A program made the position numbers and the translations under genes. DNA of 64,000 nucleotides from Pontibacter sp. G13. GTDB taxonomy: Bacteria; Bacteroidota; Bacteroidia; J057. The stretch covers positions 3,554,501 to 3,618,500 of the forward strand of contig NZ_CP134696.1 of assembly GCF_031851795.1 (NCBI RefSeq), given 5' to 3'. The notes under the pieces were generated by a model. The model searched no databases and was not told where the DNA came from. It saw only the letters and a list, made by a program, of their open reading frames with translations. Of this stretch, positions 8,108-18,085 are shown one piece after another (positions within the stretch are counted from its first letter, which is position 1; each line of letters starts with the position of its first letter).

Positions 8108-9394
8108 TTAGAAAGAAAGTACCACGTCGAGATAAGGAAGAGGGACTGGAGAAGCTCCACCATTAGTGTAAGGAGTGCGAGATTCGACCTGGTAGAACTC
8201 ACTCCAAACAGGCTCCACCAACCCAAAGTCCCAAGTAGCTTTGGGACGCATAAGTCTCACGCCCAATGAAAAGACTGCGTAGGCATTTTTCTGAAGCACA
8301 TCTCGAGTGGAGAAATTATAGTCACCCGATACGGGATCGTATTGATACACTTCTTCGGGTCCTCTACTTTTGGTGGAAAGGATCCAGTTTTCGGAGACCA
8401 GAGATACCTGCTTAGCCAATCGGGTCATGCCGCCAATCATAATCACAGGACGCCTTCCCCAGACGCCTGCCACACGCCCCATTCCAATTCCTAGGGTAGC
8501 ATTGTGGTCGCTGCTTCCAACGGTAGCCAAACCATATCCAATGCCCAGGTTGGCATCCCCTCCATCAATCCCAATCATTCCTGCCAAAAGCACCCCTCCT
8601 CCGAGATGGAAATTGTCCTTGACTGGAAAGCCTGCCTTGATGTTTCCATACAGAAATGCTCCAGAGTATTCGCTGAAAAGTGATGCGAAGGTCGAAAACA
8701 TCTCCAAGCCGCCTGAAATGGTCAGGTGGTCAGTCAACCCATAATTGATGGAGTGAAGCGAAAACCACACCGTCTGATAGTAGCCATCTCCTTCCTTTAG
8801 GCACCGAGCAGATGGTGCAAATAAATATCGAGTGTCATTGGGATTCGAAAAGCCATAACGGTTCTGAGTATCAAAGCCATCGCCATCCAATCGGATGGAT
8901 CGGATGTTCTCGATCTTGATGTCGAAAGTTCCCAAATCGGATTCAACCACTAGGACAAAATCACTGGCTTCGATCGCACTACCTGTAATGGTATTTCCCA
9001 GCTTGGTTTCGACTCTCACGATGGGATTTACGCCGGCTTGAGTTTCAGACTGGATATGCGCGAGGGCTTCCCAGTCCTTTCGGCGGTGATCTGCAAAATG
9101 GCCTCGGATGGCTGTCCACCCAGCTTGATCGTATCGACGAGCAAGCTGCTCTCGATCTCCGACATACAGGTAGAGCTGGTATATGCCTTCTGGCGTTTTT
9201 CGGAACATCAAGTAATCCCAATCCTTCGGCAAATCCTTGATGATCGTAGACAGATAGGTTTTCTTGAATTCAGCCCGGTCTATCTCTAACCCCAAAAATG
9301 GAGAAGCGACGACGGGCTCAGGTTCGTGTTGAGCCAATGCCCCAAACCAGAGGCTACTCAATAGTGCGGTGAGAAGTAATATGCGTTTTTCCAT
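8108..9394 (-). CDS. Unknown secreted, probably outer-membrane protein
   Basis: A 428-residue protein from the ATG at 9394, chosen because a clear signal peptide begins there (MEKRILLLTALLSSLWFGALAQ, cleavage after ALA). The frame is open upstream to 9484, but that extension lacks signal-peptide character. The second half has alternating hydrophobic and glycine-rich segments and ends in a hydrophobic strand with terminal F, as in outer-membrane beta-barrels. The N-terminal half (about 25-190) may be a periplasmic domain. I do not recognise the family. It is flanked by two terminators pointing towards each other and seems to be a single-gene unit. Confidence 0.75.
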   Translation of the reverse strand: MEKRILLLTALLSSLWFGALAQHEPEPVVASPFLGLEIDRAEFKKTYLSTIIKDLPKDWDYLMFRKTPEGIYQLYLYVGDREQLARRYDQAGWTAIRGHFADHRRKDWEALAHIQSETQAGVNPIVRVETKLGNTITGSAIEASDFVLVVESDLGTFDIKIENIRSIRLDGDGFDTQNRYGFSNPNDTRYLFAPSARCLKEGDGYYQTVWFSLHSINYGLTDHLTISGGLEMFSTFASLFSEYSGAFLYGNIKAGFPVKDNFHLGGGVLLAGMIGIDGGDANLGIGYGLATVGSSDHNATLGIGMGRVAGVWGRRPVIMIGGMTRLAKQVSLVSENWILSTKSRGPEEVYQYDPVSGDYNFSTRDVLQKNAYAVFSLGVRLMRPKATWDFGLVEPVWSEFYQVESRTPYTNGGASPVPLPYLDVVLSF

Positions 9395-9713
9395 ACCAAT
9401 TTCATGCTTGAAGTATGGATGCAAGGTAGATGCGGAAAGGAAGCTCTCAGAACGGATCCATGCGGCACTCTTGAAGAGTTGCAAGAGGCCTTAGACTGAA
9501 GGCAAGTAATGGGACTATTTTGAGAGGAATCATGAAATTTTGCCAACGCTGTAGCATGAGTTGCAATTTTTGCCAAAAATTCCTTCTAGATTCCGGAATT
9601 ATCCCAAAAGTGATCATCCTGAAGATGCGAACTGAACAATTTGTTGCTTCCCTAAAGCAAAAGCCTTCCCAATTCCTTGAGAAGGCTTTTGCTATCTGAA
9701 GTTCGACCAGTTC
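9395..9713. other. Intergenic stretch with the aminopeptidase terminator
   Basis: About 320 bases between two minus-strand genes. It contains the hairpin described at 9656-9693. A TACCTTGC motif on the minus strand just upstream of 9394 is a weak match to a -7 element for the gene at 8108. No small gene is supported. Confidence 0.4.
9656..9693 (-). terminator. Terminator of the M1 aminopeptidase gene
   Basis: Perfect 13-base arms, agcaaaagccttc (9656-9668) and gaaggcttttgct (9681-9693), 21 bases past the stop at 9714. The A/T-rich outer halves of the stem give T-rich sequence on the minus strand. Confidence 0.7.
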
Positions 9714-11369
9714 CTAGCGATTGTTTCCGGAGGTTTCTTCGACAACGTCCAAGATCTCCGCGAGCAACCAAGTATCAGGATCAAGCCGCAATTCCGTCGG
9801 AGCTACTTTGAGCTTCCAAGTCCATTCCATTTCCTTTTGATCCACATCCACAGTATGCCGTTCTGGCTCGATGGACTGTGACGCAAAAAGATCGATATCC
9901 AAGGGAAATATGTACGGAGTACCGCCCTGATTTTGGCTGAGCTTGAGGGTGAGCTTGGACTTGGATTTGTCATAAGACCAAGTCATCTTCAATTTTGGCC
10001 ATCCACTTCGATACAGCCATTGCTCAAAAAAGGTATCGAGATCCTTGCCGGAGGCAGCTTCCATGATGGCTTGAAAATCCTTGGTCGTAGCGTTGCCGTA
10101 TTGGTACGCTTCATAGTAATTTTTAACACCCAGCCAGAATACATCATCTCCGACCTCGCGCCGGAGCATGTGCAATACCCAAGCTCCCTTCTGGTAGGAA
10201 TTCACATTGAGAAGCGTATTGGGATCTTCCTGATCGCTATCCACCACAGGACGCATCAAATTTTGGGTAAAAATCCTCGTGCGATTCTGCTCCATGCCTT
10301 CCACCAATTTCTCCCGATCATAAGTCTCCTCACGATACAGTTGGGTGAAATAGGTGGCGAATCCCTCACTCAACCAAATATGATCCCATGTCGCTTCTGT
10401 CGCAGAGTTCCCAAACCATTGATGCGCAATTTCATGTGCGATCAAATCCTCCGATATCCGCTTCCCAGTCACTGATTGCTCTGCATAGAAGATATTACTG
10501 GCATTCTCCATCCCTCCATATCGTGTGGTGGATTGGACATTGGCGAGTTTTTGGTAGGGAAAAGGGCCGAGTTTACCTACAAAAAAGTCAAGTACCTGCT
10601 CGGCAATCTCATAGTCGAAAAAACCAGCCTCCCGATTCTGGGGATATACCCAGCTAGAAAGCGGCACCCCACTGTGTACGCCCAATTCTTGAACCGCAAA
10701 TGCCGCCGCTCCAAATACCATGACCTTGGTGGGGATCACCACATCCGTCTTCCAGGCATGCAGCTTGAGACCCGGTTCTATGGAGCTTTCCTCTACCTTG
10801 TAACCATTGGCCACGACTTGGTATCGGTCAGGTGCTGTGATCGAGAATTGAACCGTGGCCTTGTCTCCGGGATGATCTACCGACGGAAGCCAATGATGGG
10901 CGCGATTGGGCCAATTGTCCCCAAAGAAAGTTCTATCTCCGTATTTGTTCTGCGATATGATCAGCCCGTCTGCGGGGACACCATGATAGGAAATTTGAAA
11001 GGTATGGACATTGCCAGAGGCAGCTGGAGCCGCCAATTGGATGGACAGACGATCCTCCTCATGCGTAAAAAATCGCTTGGCTGGACCTTCCATCACCGAA
11101 GTGACCGTCATCCCCTTTTTGAAGGTTCCTTTATCCGGTGTCGCCAAATCGAGGGAAAAAACCTGAATCCCGGGGATGGGAAATTCAACTTGGATCGTGG
11201 CCAATCCCTGAATTTCGTCGGTAGAATCAGAAATCGTCAGCTCAAAATGATAATGAAGGACATCGATCTCAGGGTTGTTGGGAAGATCAACTTGGGCAAA
11301 GGAGTTGGCAACGCCCCCACAGGCAAATAGCCAAACCAGCAGTACCCAAACGCGAGCGGAAAGGTTCAT
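9714..11369 (-). CDS. Secreted M1-family zinc aminopeptidase
   Basis: A 551-residue exported metallopeptidase. A signal peptide (about 1-25) precedes the N-terminal beta domain. The exopeptidase motif GGMEN is at 285-289 and the zinc site HEIAHQWFGN starts at 312 (H312, H316, catalytic E313), with the third ligand E335 in SEGFATY. These are the hallmarks of the aminopeptidase N family, which removes N-terminal residues from peptides. The C-terminal helical domain is short, so this is the compact bacterial form. Expected in the periplasm or at the outer membrane, in peptide scavenging. A terminator follows; upstream there is a 240-base gap. Confidence 0.93.
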   Translation of the reverse strand: MNLSARVWVLLVWLFACGGVANSFAQVDLPNNPEIDVLHYHFELTISDSTDEIQGLATIQVEFPIPGIQVFSLDLATPDKGTFKKGMTVTSVMEGPAKRFFTHEEDRLSIQLAAPAASGNVHTFQISYHGVPADGLIISQNKYGDRTFFGDNWPNRAHHWLPSVDHPGDKATVQFSITAPDRYQVVANGYKVEESSIEPGLKLHAWKTDVVIPTKVMVFGAAAFAVQELGVHSGVPLSSWVYPQNREAGFFDYEIAEQVLDFFVGKLGPFPYQKLANVQSTTRYGGMENASNIFYAEQSVTGKRISEDLIAHEIAHQWFGNSATEATWDHIWLSEGFATYFTQLYREETYDREKLVEGMEQNRTRIFTQNLMRPVVDSDQEDPNTLLNVNSYQKGAWVLHMLRREVGDDVFWLGVKNYYEAYQYGNATTKDFQAIMEAASGKDLDTFFEQWLYRSGWPKLKMTWSYDKSKSKLTLKLSQNQGGTPYIFPLDIDLFASQSIEPERHTVDVDQKEMEWTWKLKVAPTELRLDPDTWLLAEILDVVEETSGNNR

Positions 11370-11527
11370 AGGTTCAATTCTTTATTGGGTAAGTTACATA
11401 ATCCTTGGCTTTGCACGGAAGGATGAGGGCGTATCCAAAATGCTTGAAAAAAGCGAGGTGCCCGGGCTATACCCTCAGGCATTTTTCGCCACAAGAGCCA
11501 TTGACCATGCAGACTCTCTGCACAAAT

Positions 11528-11557
11528 AAAAAGGCTGCCCAAACAGGCAGCCTTTTT
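11528..11557 (-). terminator. Terminator of the small lipoprotein gene
   Basis: Arms aaaaaggctgcc (11528-11539) and ggcagccttttt (11546-11557). A-tracts on both sides make it functional in either direction; it serves the minus-strand gene ending at 11611. Confidence 0.8.
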
Positions 11558-11610
11558 CTTCAAAACAAGCAATTCAGTACAGCAATTTGTATCGGTACCC
11601 CTACTGGGGG

Positions 11611-12033
11611 CTATTTGATCTTCAAGTGGATGACCGCCTCTGGATTGTTGTCATCGATCAACCAGAATTCTGTGCGAGTCAATCGGAGAATATCGTAGCG
11701 GCCGCCAAACAAGGTGACGCCATTGATTTCGTCCGTCTGAATGCGAAACTCTTCCTTGCTATCCTCCAAGGCCCAAGTGCCTGTGAGGTCTACCGGAAAC
11801 CCAATGATTTCCAATGAAATGGACGCCGTGCCGTCTTCCTGAAAATCCAAGATCCAAGAGGAAAAGGTACTGGTGACATCCTCTCCTTTGGCATCTGTGG
11901 CGTATTCCACTTCCCAGATCTGAGCGACTCGGTTTTCCTTGGAAACGAAGCTCATGAACGGGCCTTCTTCATATTTGCAACCTGTGATCGTCAAAGCAAA
12001 GGCCACAACGGCCATCCATGCAAAATTTCTCAT
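11611..12033 (-). CDS. Small lipoprotein of unknown function
   Basis: A 140-residue protein with a lipoprotein signal ending ITGC (C19). The mature part is a predicted small beta-sandwich or barrel: it contains alternating polar and hydrophobic strands and the phrases DFQEDGTASI and TGTWALED, like the lipocalin-like proteins common in Bacteroidota. The binding partner is unknown. It stands alone between terminators at 11528 and, upstream, 12204. Confidence 0.75.
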   Translation of the reverse strand: MRNFAWMAVVAFALTITGCKYEEGPFMSFVSKENRVAQIWEVEYATDAKGEDVTSTFSSWILDFQEDGTASISLEIIGFPVDLTGTWALEDSKEEFRIQTDEINGVTLFGGRYDILRLTRTEFWLIDDNNPEAVIHLKIK

Positions 12034-12203
12034 GAATCGAATGTTAAAGAGGAATAATTGAAGAGACGCGCAAGGTCACTCATTGGTGACTCCTTCGATA
12101 GGGCAAATATGGGGAATTTTGAGAGATTTCCACATGGTCACACCTCCCGTCGGGTAATCATGTGTGAAAGATCAAACGTTTGGATTCGTCCGATATTCCC
12201 CTC

Positions 12204-12240
12204 AAAGAAAAGCCCCATACAAGCAGGTTGCATGGGGCGA
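12204..12240 (-). terminator. Terminator of typA
   Basis: Arms gccccat (12212-12218) and atggggc (12232-12238), followed in the minus direction by TTTTCTTT. It lies about 40 bases after the typA stop. Confidence 0.65.
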
Positions 12241-12276
12241 AGTCAGTATCTATCTCTATTCGGCAATGATCAAGGA

Positions 12277-14070
12277 TCAGCCTTTCTTTTTGCGCTCGTG
12301 CTCTTTGAGCTTGATCTTTCTGATACGCAGGGACTCAGGTGTCACCTCTAGGTATTCATCTTCTTTGATGTATTCCAGAGATTCCTCCAGAGAAAATACA
12401 ATCGGTGGCGCCAATTTCATCTTGTCATCAGATCCAGCAGATCGCATGTTGGTCAGCTTCTTGGTCTTGATCACGTTCACCACCAAGTCATCGGCGCGGT
12501 TGTTTTCACCCACTACCATGCCCTCATAGATCTCGTCTTGAGGCTTGATGAAGAATTTACCGCGATCCTGCAGACGGTCAAGCGCGTAGGCAATCGCTAC
12601 CCCACCATCGTGGGCAATCAGAGAACCATTTTGACGCTTCTGGATATCTCCTTTGATTGGTGCAAAATCCGTGAAACGGTGAGCCATGATGGCTTCTCCA
12701 GCAGTGGCAGTAAGCAATTCGTTACGCAATCCGATAATTCCACGAGAAGGAATCACGAAGGTCACAACCGCACGGGAACCGCGAAGCTCCATATTGGTCA
12801 TTTCGCCTTTGCGCTGAGTCACCAAGTCAATCGCTCGTCCAGAATAGGAATCAGGCAAGTCAATGGTCAATTCTTCCACCGGTTCGTGCTTCTTACCATC
12901 AATTTCCTTGACGATGACCTGAGGCTGGCCAACCTGAAGTTCATAGCCTTCGCGACGCATGGTCTCGATCAGTACGGACAAGTGAAGTACACCCCGACCG
13001 AATACGTTGAAGGAATCTGGAGAAGGTGTTTCCACGACTCTCAAAGCGAGGTTACGCTCCAATTCAGCTTCGAGACGATCTTTCAGGTGACGAGAAGTCA
13101 CATATTTACCTTCACGACCATAGAAGGGTGAGTCGTTGATGGTAAACAACATACTCATGGTCGGCTCATCGATATTGATCGGAGGCATCGGCATAGGGGT
13201 TTCCGGATCGGTCACCGTATCTCCAATGTCGAAACCTTCCAGTCCAACCAGTGCGCAAATCTCACCTGCTTTCACTTCAGTCACCTTGGCCTTACCCAAT
13301 CCTTCGAAGACAAAGAGCTCACGGATTCTGGCTTTGCTTTGCTCACCATCGCGTTTCACCATCAGGATATCCTGATTTTCCTTCAACTCCCCTTGGAACA
13401 GACGACCGATCGCGATTCGTCCTACATAGGTAGAGTAATCCAAGGAAGTGATCTGCAATTGAGGAACACCTTCACGGACCTCAGGAGCAGGAATATGCTC
13501 GATGATCTGGTCCATCAAATAGGTGATGTCTTCCTGCTGATCTTTCCAGTCTGGGCCCATCCAGTTGTTCTTGGCAGAACCGAATACCACAGGAAAATCC
13601 AGCTGATCTTCAGTTGCATCCAATTCGAACATCAGATCCAACACCTTGTCTTGCACTTCCTCGGGACGGCAGTTCGGCTTGTCGACCTTGTTGATGACCA
13701 CAATCGGCTTCAATCCCAATGAGATCGCCTTAGACAATACGAATCGGGTCTGAGGCATTGGGCCTTCGAAGGCATCTACCAAAAGGAGTACACCATCGGC
13801 CATGTTGAGGACGCGTTCTACTTCCCCACCAAAGTCGGAGTGACCGGGGGTATCGATGATGTTGATTTTAGTATCCTTGTATCGAACAGAGGCATTTTTG
13901 GAGAGAATGGTAATGCCTCGCTCCTTTTCAAGGTCATTGCTGTCCATGATCAAGTCACCGGGATTCTGGTGATCTTGAAACAGCTGGCCCATGTGGAGCA
14001 TTTTGTCCACCAAGGTGGTTTTGCCATGGTCGACGTGCGCGATGATGGCAATATTGCGGATGGATTGCAT
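12277..14070 (-). CDS. typA: Ribosome-associated GTPase TypA/BipA
   Basis: A 597-residue translational GTPase of the BipA family, close to the usual length. I chose the ATG at 14070 because it places the G1 loop AHVDHGKTTL at residues 11-20 as in homologues; the frame opens 24 bases earlier. Visible are G3 (DTPGHSDFGGEVER), G4 (NKVD), the elongation-factor domain II, and the C-terminal domain containing the phrase SRGIIGLRNELLTAT. BipA binds the ribosome and helps 50S assembly and translation under stress or cold. The C-terminus is lysine-rich. A good promoter lies upstream and a terminator downstream, so it is monocistronic. Confidence 0.97.
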   Translation of the reverse strand: MQSIRNIAIIAHVDHGKTTLVDKMLHMGQLFQDHQNPGDLIMDSNDLEKERGITILSKNASVRYKDTKINIIDTPGHSDFGGEVERVLNMADGVLLLVDAFEGPMPQTRFVLSKAISLGLKPIVVINKVDKPNCRPEEVQDKVLDLMFELDATEDQLDFPVVFGSAKNNWMGPDWKDQQEDITYLMDQIIEHIPAPEVREGVPQLQITSLDYSTYVGRIAIGRLFQGELKENQDILMVKRDGEQSKARIRELFVFEGLGKAKVTEVKAGEICALVGLEGFDIGDTVTDPETPMPMPPINIDEPTMSMLFTINDSPFYGREGKYVTSRHLKDRLEAELERNLALRVVETPSPDSFNVFGRGVLHLSVLIETMRREGYELQVGQPQVIVKEIDGKKHEPVEELTIDLPDSYSGRAIDLVTQRKGEMTNMELRGSRAVVTFVIPSRGIIGLRNELLTATAGEAIMAHRFTDFAPIKGDIQKRQNGSLIAHDGGVAIAYALDRLQDRGKFFIKPQDEIYEGMVVGENNRADDLVVNVIKTKKLTNMRSAGSDDKMKLAPPIVFSLEESLEYIKEDEYLEVTPESLRIRKIKLKEHERKKKG

Positions 14071-14116
14071 AGGATTCAATGCTAGGCGGCCCAATTGGTG
14101 AGCCTAATTTCGGGGG

Positions 14117-14149
14117 CAAAGTTAATCCAAAAGCCCACACTCACAGCAA
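14117..14149 (-). promoter_or_regulatory. Promoter of typA
   Basis: On the minus strand TAACTTTG (14124-14117) matches the Bacteroidota -7 consensus TAnnTTTG exactly. A TTG (14149-14147) 22 bases further upstream is a possible -33 element. The start codon of typA is 46 bases downstream. Confidence 0.5.
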
Positions 14150-14253
14150 TGAAAATCCGCTAATCAATCAGAATTCTACATGATCGCTCAATAGCTGGCC
14201 ATCAGCGCCCTATATCGCAGTAAATTTATCCTCAAAAATATGCAGAAATCCCA

Positions 14254-14874
14254 TCATACCGGATTGGGTACCCGCAAGCTCGCCATCAGCATCGCAGGGA
14301 TGGATTTTTTGCGGGAATTCATTTCCACGACAAACTCCTCATCCGACCAATCCATCAAGCCCAAAAACAATGACTTGGCCGTAAAGGGCAGCATGATCAT
14401 TCCCAACAAATCCATCAGGAGATGCTCGGGCTCCACCCGTCTGATATCCCCTTTTTCCGCCGCCATTCGAAGTTGATCTCCAAACAAGGAGATTTCTTGC
14501 TGGATTTCCTCTTTCTCGAAAGCTTCATGACTCAAAAGTCCGGGATTGGCCTGTATCTCCGAAATCACGAAAAGCGGCAATGCGGGTCGTTCCAATATGC
14601 TGTCAATGTACATGGAGACCACAGATTCGATCTTTGGCGCCAAAGGCATTGGGCTTCCCAATACCACTGCTGCGGAACTCAGCAAGTCTTCCAAGGCCCG
14701 GAAGAATACCACCTCAAATAGGCGATCTTTACTTCGGAAATAATAGTGGAGCATGGCTTTGTTGATCCCGGCAGCATCTGCAATCTCTTGCATTCTAGCG
14801 GCTGCCTTGCCCTTTTGGATAAATATGTTCCAAGCGGCATCTAGGATACGTTCTTCCGCAGCGGGTTTTTCCAT
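14254..14874 (-). CDS. TetR-family transcriptional regulator
   Basis: A 206-residue regulator from the ATG at 14874; the frame extends 42 bases further but the family domain starts here. Residues 5-52 form the TetR helix-turn-helix, ending in the typical MLHYYFRSKDRLFEVVF. The rest is a helical ligand-binding and dimerisation domain with no recognisable ligand. TetR proteins usually repress a neighbouring gene; the divergent neighbour starts at 15095, 220 bases away, and is the natural candidate target. That link is inference. Confidence 0.88.
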   Translation of the reverse strand: MEKPAAEERILDAAWNIFIQKGKAAARMQEIADAAGINKAMLHYYFRSKDRLFEVVFFRALEDLLSSAAVVLGSPMPLAPKIESVVSMYIDSILERPALPLFVISEIQANPGLLSHEAFEKEEIQQEISLFGDQLRMAAEKGDIRRVEPEHLLMDLLGMIMLPFTAKSLFLGLMDWSDEEFVVEMNSRKKSIPAMLMASLRVPNPV

Positions 14875-15094
14875 GAGAGGATTGTCAAACAGGTGGATAG
14901 AATAGGAATTAACCAAGAGGTTAAACTGCTTGATTGGCGAAATCTAGCGTTTACTTCTCGTTTCAAAGCCAAATTCAATGCCGAAAATTCGAAATAAACC
15001 AATCGGTCAATGTGGTGCGTATGAGGGTATCCTCAATCGTCGCTTGTACCATATCAGAGACACTGATTGTCCAGCATCCTCCAAAACCAACTTC

Positions 15095-16579
15095 ATGAGA
15101 ATCGCCCTTTTGATCGTCTGCATACTTGCCACCGCATGGAAACTCCAAGGTCAATCTCTTGAGTTCACGCCGGGAGTCACAGAACGGTTCAAACAGCCTG
15201 AATCGTTGGATCGCATTCTTCCACTTTCCAATGGGGCATTTGTGGCAATTGGTCTGGTAGAAATGGACCAGCCCGGCCAGTTCGTTTCTATGGCGGTTTA
15301 TGACGCAAAGTTGGATCGGTATGAAGGGAAAATTCTCCGGGTATTAGACCGCGTGTCCTTGAGGGAAAGCCATTTCCTGCTCAAAGACCAAGCTGTACAG
15401 GATTTATATGTAGCAAGGAGTGGCACTGGAAATGGATATGAAATCCATATCGATCGCTATGCATTACCGGATTTTGAGCCGCTAGGTACACAAGTAATCG
15501 GAGAACCTTTCAACCGATATGACAAGCAGTTCTGGGAATTTTCGCCCGATACCAGCTACATGATGCTTTGGCAAGAAAAACCCGTGAGCAACCATTCGCA
15601 GGGAAATAAGCAATACGCTGTATCGGTCTGGGACTCGGAGCTAAATCCGCAAGGAGCATTCAGTTGGTCGGGCATCAGGAATCGACAGACCATCCTGAGG
15701 AAATTTGACCAGCGCCTAGACAATCAAGGGAATATCTGGGTTTCCAGTCAAGTTCGAGGATCGGAAGGGATGCAATTGGTACTAGAAAAGTTTGTGGGAT
15801 CAGATTCCTCCGTACAAAGCCCTGCCATCCCTCCAAAAGGAAGCAATATGATCTTTCCTTCTTGGCAAATACTCGAAGACCAGTCTGTAGAGATGGTTTG
15901 GTTTAGCTCTGAAGATTCTGCCATTCTGCATATTTGTCAGCTGGACGGAGAATCTCTAGATACTATCGCCATTCATCAGGTAGGAATCCCTGGAGGTATC
16001 GGTCAGCTTCTGAGCGGCTTGTTCAATGAACCGGAATGGTTGCATCGATCTCCGATTCAAGTTCGTATTCGAGGAAATGGAAATATCGTCTTGGCTTTGG
16101 AGGAATCCTCCTTGTCCAAGAGTCCTCAGGGAAGGGTTCAAACCAGCGAATTCGGCTCCATTTACCTGTCAGAATATTCGCCAGAAGGAAAAGCACTTTG
16201 GCACTATCGAATTCCCAAAACTCAGCGCTGGGAAGAAGGCCCCTTGGATATCGAAGAATGGCTTTCCTACAGTTTGATCATTGATGGTGAACGGACCCTC
16301 GTTTCCTATCTTGATCATCCCGACCATCGTCGAGTACCTGCAGACCGGATCCCCAAACACATCTCTGCCATTCACCCTCAGACAGAAACAGACTGGGTAA
16401 TGCTTGAGCGGGCTTCAGACGGAACCTGGAACAAGCACATCCTGAATGAGCAAAAGGCTTGGTACCAACAAGTAAAACCCGCTCGATCTGTGCCAGCTGG
16501 CAAACATACTTGGCTTTGGCAGCAGGATGCTTGGCCTTTTAGAACCTTCTACAAGGTGAGGATTCTTCAGACGGATTGA
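15095..16579 (+). CDS. Unknown secreted protein
   Basis: A 494-residue protein from the ATG at 15095, where a signal peptide begins (MRIALLIVCILATAWKLQGQ). The frame is open back to 14978, but that part is not signal-like. The mature region is rich in Trp, Ser and short beta segments, with repeating blocks that could be beta-propeller blades; this is a guess from pattern. I do not recognise the family. It is divergent from a TetR gene and its 3' end overlaps the convergent cbpM gene by 13 bases. Confidence 0.72.
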   Translation: MRIALLIVCILATAWKLQGQSLEFTPGVTERFKQPESLDRILPLSNGAFVAIGLVEMDQPGQFVSMAVYDAKLDRYEGKILRVLDRVSLRESHFLLKDQAVQDLYVARSGTGNGYEIHIDRYALPDFEPLGTQVIGEPFNRYDKQFWEFSPDTSYMMLWQEKPVSNHSQGNKQYAVSVWDSELNPQGAFSWSGIRNRQTILRKFDQRLDNQGNIWVSSQVRGSEGMQLVLEKFVGSDSSVQSPAIPPKGSNMIFPSWQILEDQSVEMVWFSSEDSAILHICQLDGESLDTIAIHQVGIPGGIGQLLSGLFNEPEWLHRSPIQVRIRGNGNIVLALEESSLSKSPQGRVQTSEFGSIYLSEYSPEGKALWHYRIPKTQRWEEGPLDIEEWLSYSLIIDGERTLVSYLDHPDHRRVPADRIPKHISAIHPQTETDWVMLERASDGTWNKHILNEQKAWYQQVKPARSVPAGKHTWLWQQDAWPFRTFYKVRILQTD

Positions 16580-16878
16580 TCGGATCTTCTGTGAGGTTGT
16601 TCCATCAAAGATTTCAGGGATCGCAGTTCTTGCTGGAGAGAGACAATTTGCCCTCTCATCCGGACGATGACTTCGATCCCTTCTTTGTTGATTCCCAGAT
16701 CTCTGAAAAGCCGAACCACGCGTTCACAGTCCTGCACATCATCATCGGAGATACACGGGCCATCCGTGCGATGGTAGAGATGGATCAGTCCAAAATCATC
16801 GAATTCATACAGGATGGACTCTTCGATTTGATGAAATCGGGCAAATTCTTGGATTCGGATATATCGTTGAGTGCTCAT
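16567..16878 (-). CDS. cbpM: Chaperone modulator CbpM, MerR-like
   Basis: A 103-residue protein with an N-terminal MerR-like helix-turn-helix (about 4-40) containing CbpM-like features and a C-terminal coiled helix (about 65-95, [15 protein letters not shown]). CbpM binds the J-domain of CbpA and inhibits its activity. It is translationally coupled to the upstream DnaJ-like gene by the four-base overlap ATGA at 16875-16878, which supports the assignment. Its 3' end overlaps the convergent unknown gene. Confidence 0.8.
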   Translation of the reverse strand: MSTQRYIRIQEFARFHQIEESILYEFDDFGLIHLYHRTDGPCISDDDVQDCERVVRLFRDLGINKEGIEVIVRMRGQIVSLQQELRSLKSLMEQPHRRSDQSV

Positions 16879-17807
16879 GAGTGGGAGGATTTTGGATTGG
16901 ACAATTGCTCAAATAAGCTGCGCTGGCTATCGGACAGGTTGGTGGGGAGCAGTGCTTCAAGCGTGATGAAAAGGTCTCCATTGCCTTCCTGCTTGTATTT
17001 GGGAAAACCTTTGCCTTTGAGTCGGACCTTCTTGCCATTGGGCGTTTCAGGCTTTAGCTTGACCTTGACTTTCCCTGTGAGGGTTTGAACCTCCACTTCT
17101 CCCCCTAGAACCATGGTGTACATATCCACTTGCTGGGTGCTGGAAAGATTGTCTCCGTCCCGCTCAAACACTGGGTCTGGTTCGATGTGAAATTGAATGT
17201 ACAAGTCCCCGGCAGCCCCTCCTTCGTAACCCGGTCCTCCTTGCCCTTTAAGGCGAATGGTCTGGCCGTCCGCAATTCCCGCAGCGATGGTGATCCGCAA
17301 CTTCTTGCCATTGACCTGAATAGTTCGTTTGTGGGTTTCAGCCGCTTCACGCATGTTCAGCGTCAATTCCGCATGATAGTCCTCGCCCTTCATGGAGCGA
17401 GTTCTCCGGCTCCTTCCTCCGCCTCCAAATCCCCCAAAATCTCCACCAAACATCGATCTGAAGAAATCAGAAAACTCTTCCGGATCTACCTGTTCTCCTC
17501 CCGAATAATAGTAGGATTGACCACCAGGACCTTGACTATACCCTTGCCCTTGGGCCTGGCGAGCTTTTTCAAATTCTTCTGCATGCTTCCAATCCTTGCC
17601 GTACTTGTCATATTTGGCTCGTTTTTCCGGATCTCCCAAGACCTCGTACGCCTCATTCACCATCTTGAATTGGCGTTCGGCATTTTCGTCATTGGGATTG
17701 ACATCGGGGTGATGCTTTCGAGCGAGCTTGCGGTAGGATTTCTTGATTTCGTCGGCTGAGGCTGATTTCGAGACCCCCAGTACTTGGTAGTAATCGATGA
17801 ATTCCAT
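16875..17807 (-). CDS. cbpA: Type II DnaJ-like co-chaperone (CbpA family)
   Basis: A 310-residue J-domain protein. The J domain spans 3-70 with HPD at 33-35. A Gly/Phe-rich linker (about 90-135) follows, then the two-barrel substrate-binding C-terminal region (about 145-300). The cysteine-rich zinc finger of canonical DnaJ is missing, so it is the CbpA type. It should stimulate DnaK ATPase and deliver non-native clients. The next gene encodes the specific modulator CbpM, overlapping by four bases, so supply and control of the chaperone are coupled. Confidence 0.93.
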   Translation of the reverse strand: MEFIDYYQVLGVSKSASADEIKKSYRKLARKHHPDVNPNDENAERQFKMVNEAYEVLGDPEKRAKYDKYGKDWKHAEEFEKARQAQGQGYSQGPGGQSYYYSGGEQVDPEEFSDFFRSMFGGDFGGFGGGGRSRRTRSMKGEDYHAELTLNMREAAETHKRTIQVNGKKLRITIAAGIADGQTIRLKGQGGPGYEGGAAGDLYIQFHIEPDPVFERDGDNLSSTQQVDMYTMVLGGEVEVQTLTGKVKVKLKPETPNGKKVRLKGKGFPKYKQEGNGDLFITLEALLPTNLSDSQRSLFEQLSNPKSSHS

Positions 17808-18030
17808 GAAGGCGCGACTTTAAGGAAATTTCCAGAATCGTCAGGAGAGGTTCCAGCACGACTCATTTCAGGAACCCAAAAGCTAGAGATTGGTTCTGTG
17901 CCTAAGTATTCAAACTTGTAGGAAGGGAAGATGAATTCATAGAAAATTATCAAACCCCTAACATCATCCAGCTACGATTTTCATTTATTGATACTACCTC
18001 TGTTTTACCTCTCTAAATTCTGCCCTATGC

Positions 18031-18050
18031 GGCCAAGCCCTAGCTTGGCC
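18031..18050. repeat. Perfect hairpin between cbpA and the esterase gene
   Basis: ggccaag and cttggcc arms around ccctag, a 20-base inverted repeat. GTAGTTTTC follows on the plus strand, while the minus-strand flank is not T-rich. It is 35 bases past the stop of the minus-strand esterase gene and may stabilise that mRNA or act as a weak terminator. Confidence 0.5.
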
Positions 18051-18085
18051 GTAGTTTTCATTTCCAAAACCTCAACAGGCCTGAA

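Noticed and set aside
10476-11330. Long antisense frame of 284 codons within the aminopeptidase gene
   Set aside because: Codon-structure shadow of a well-supported M1 peptidase.
17130-17759. Antisense frame of 209 codons in cbpA
   Set aside because: The J domain and HPD motif on the other strand make cbpA certain; no features in the antisense frame.
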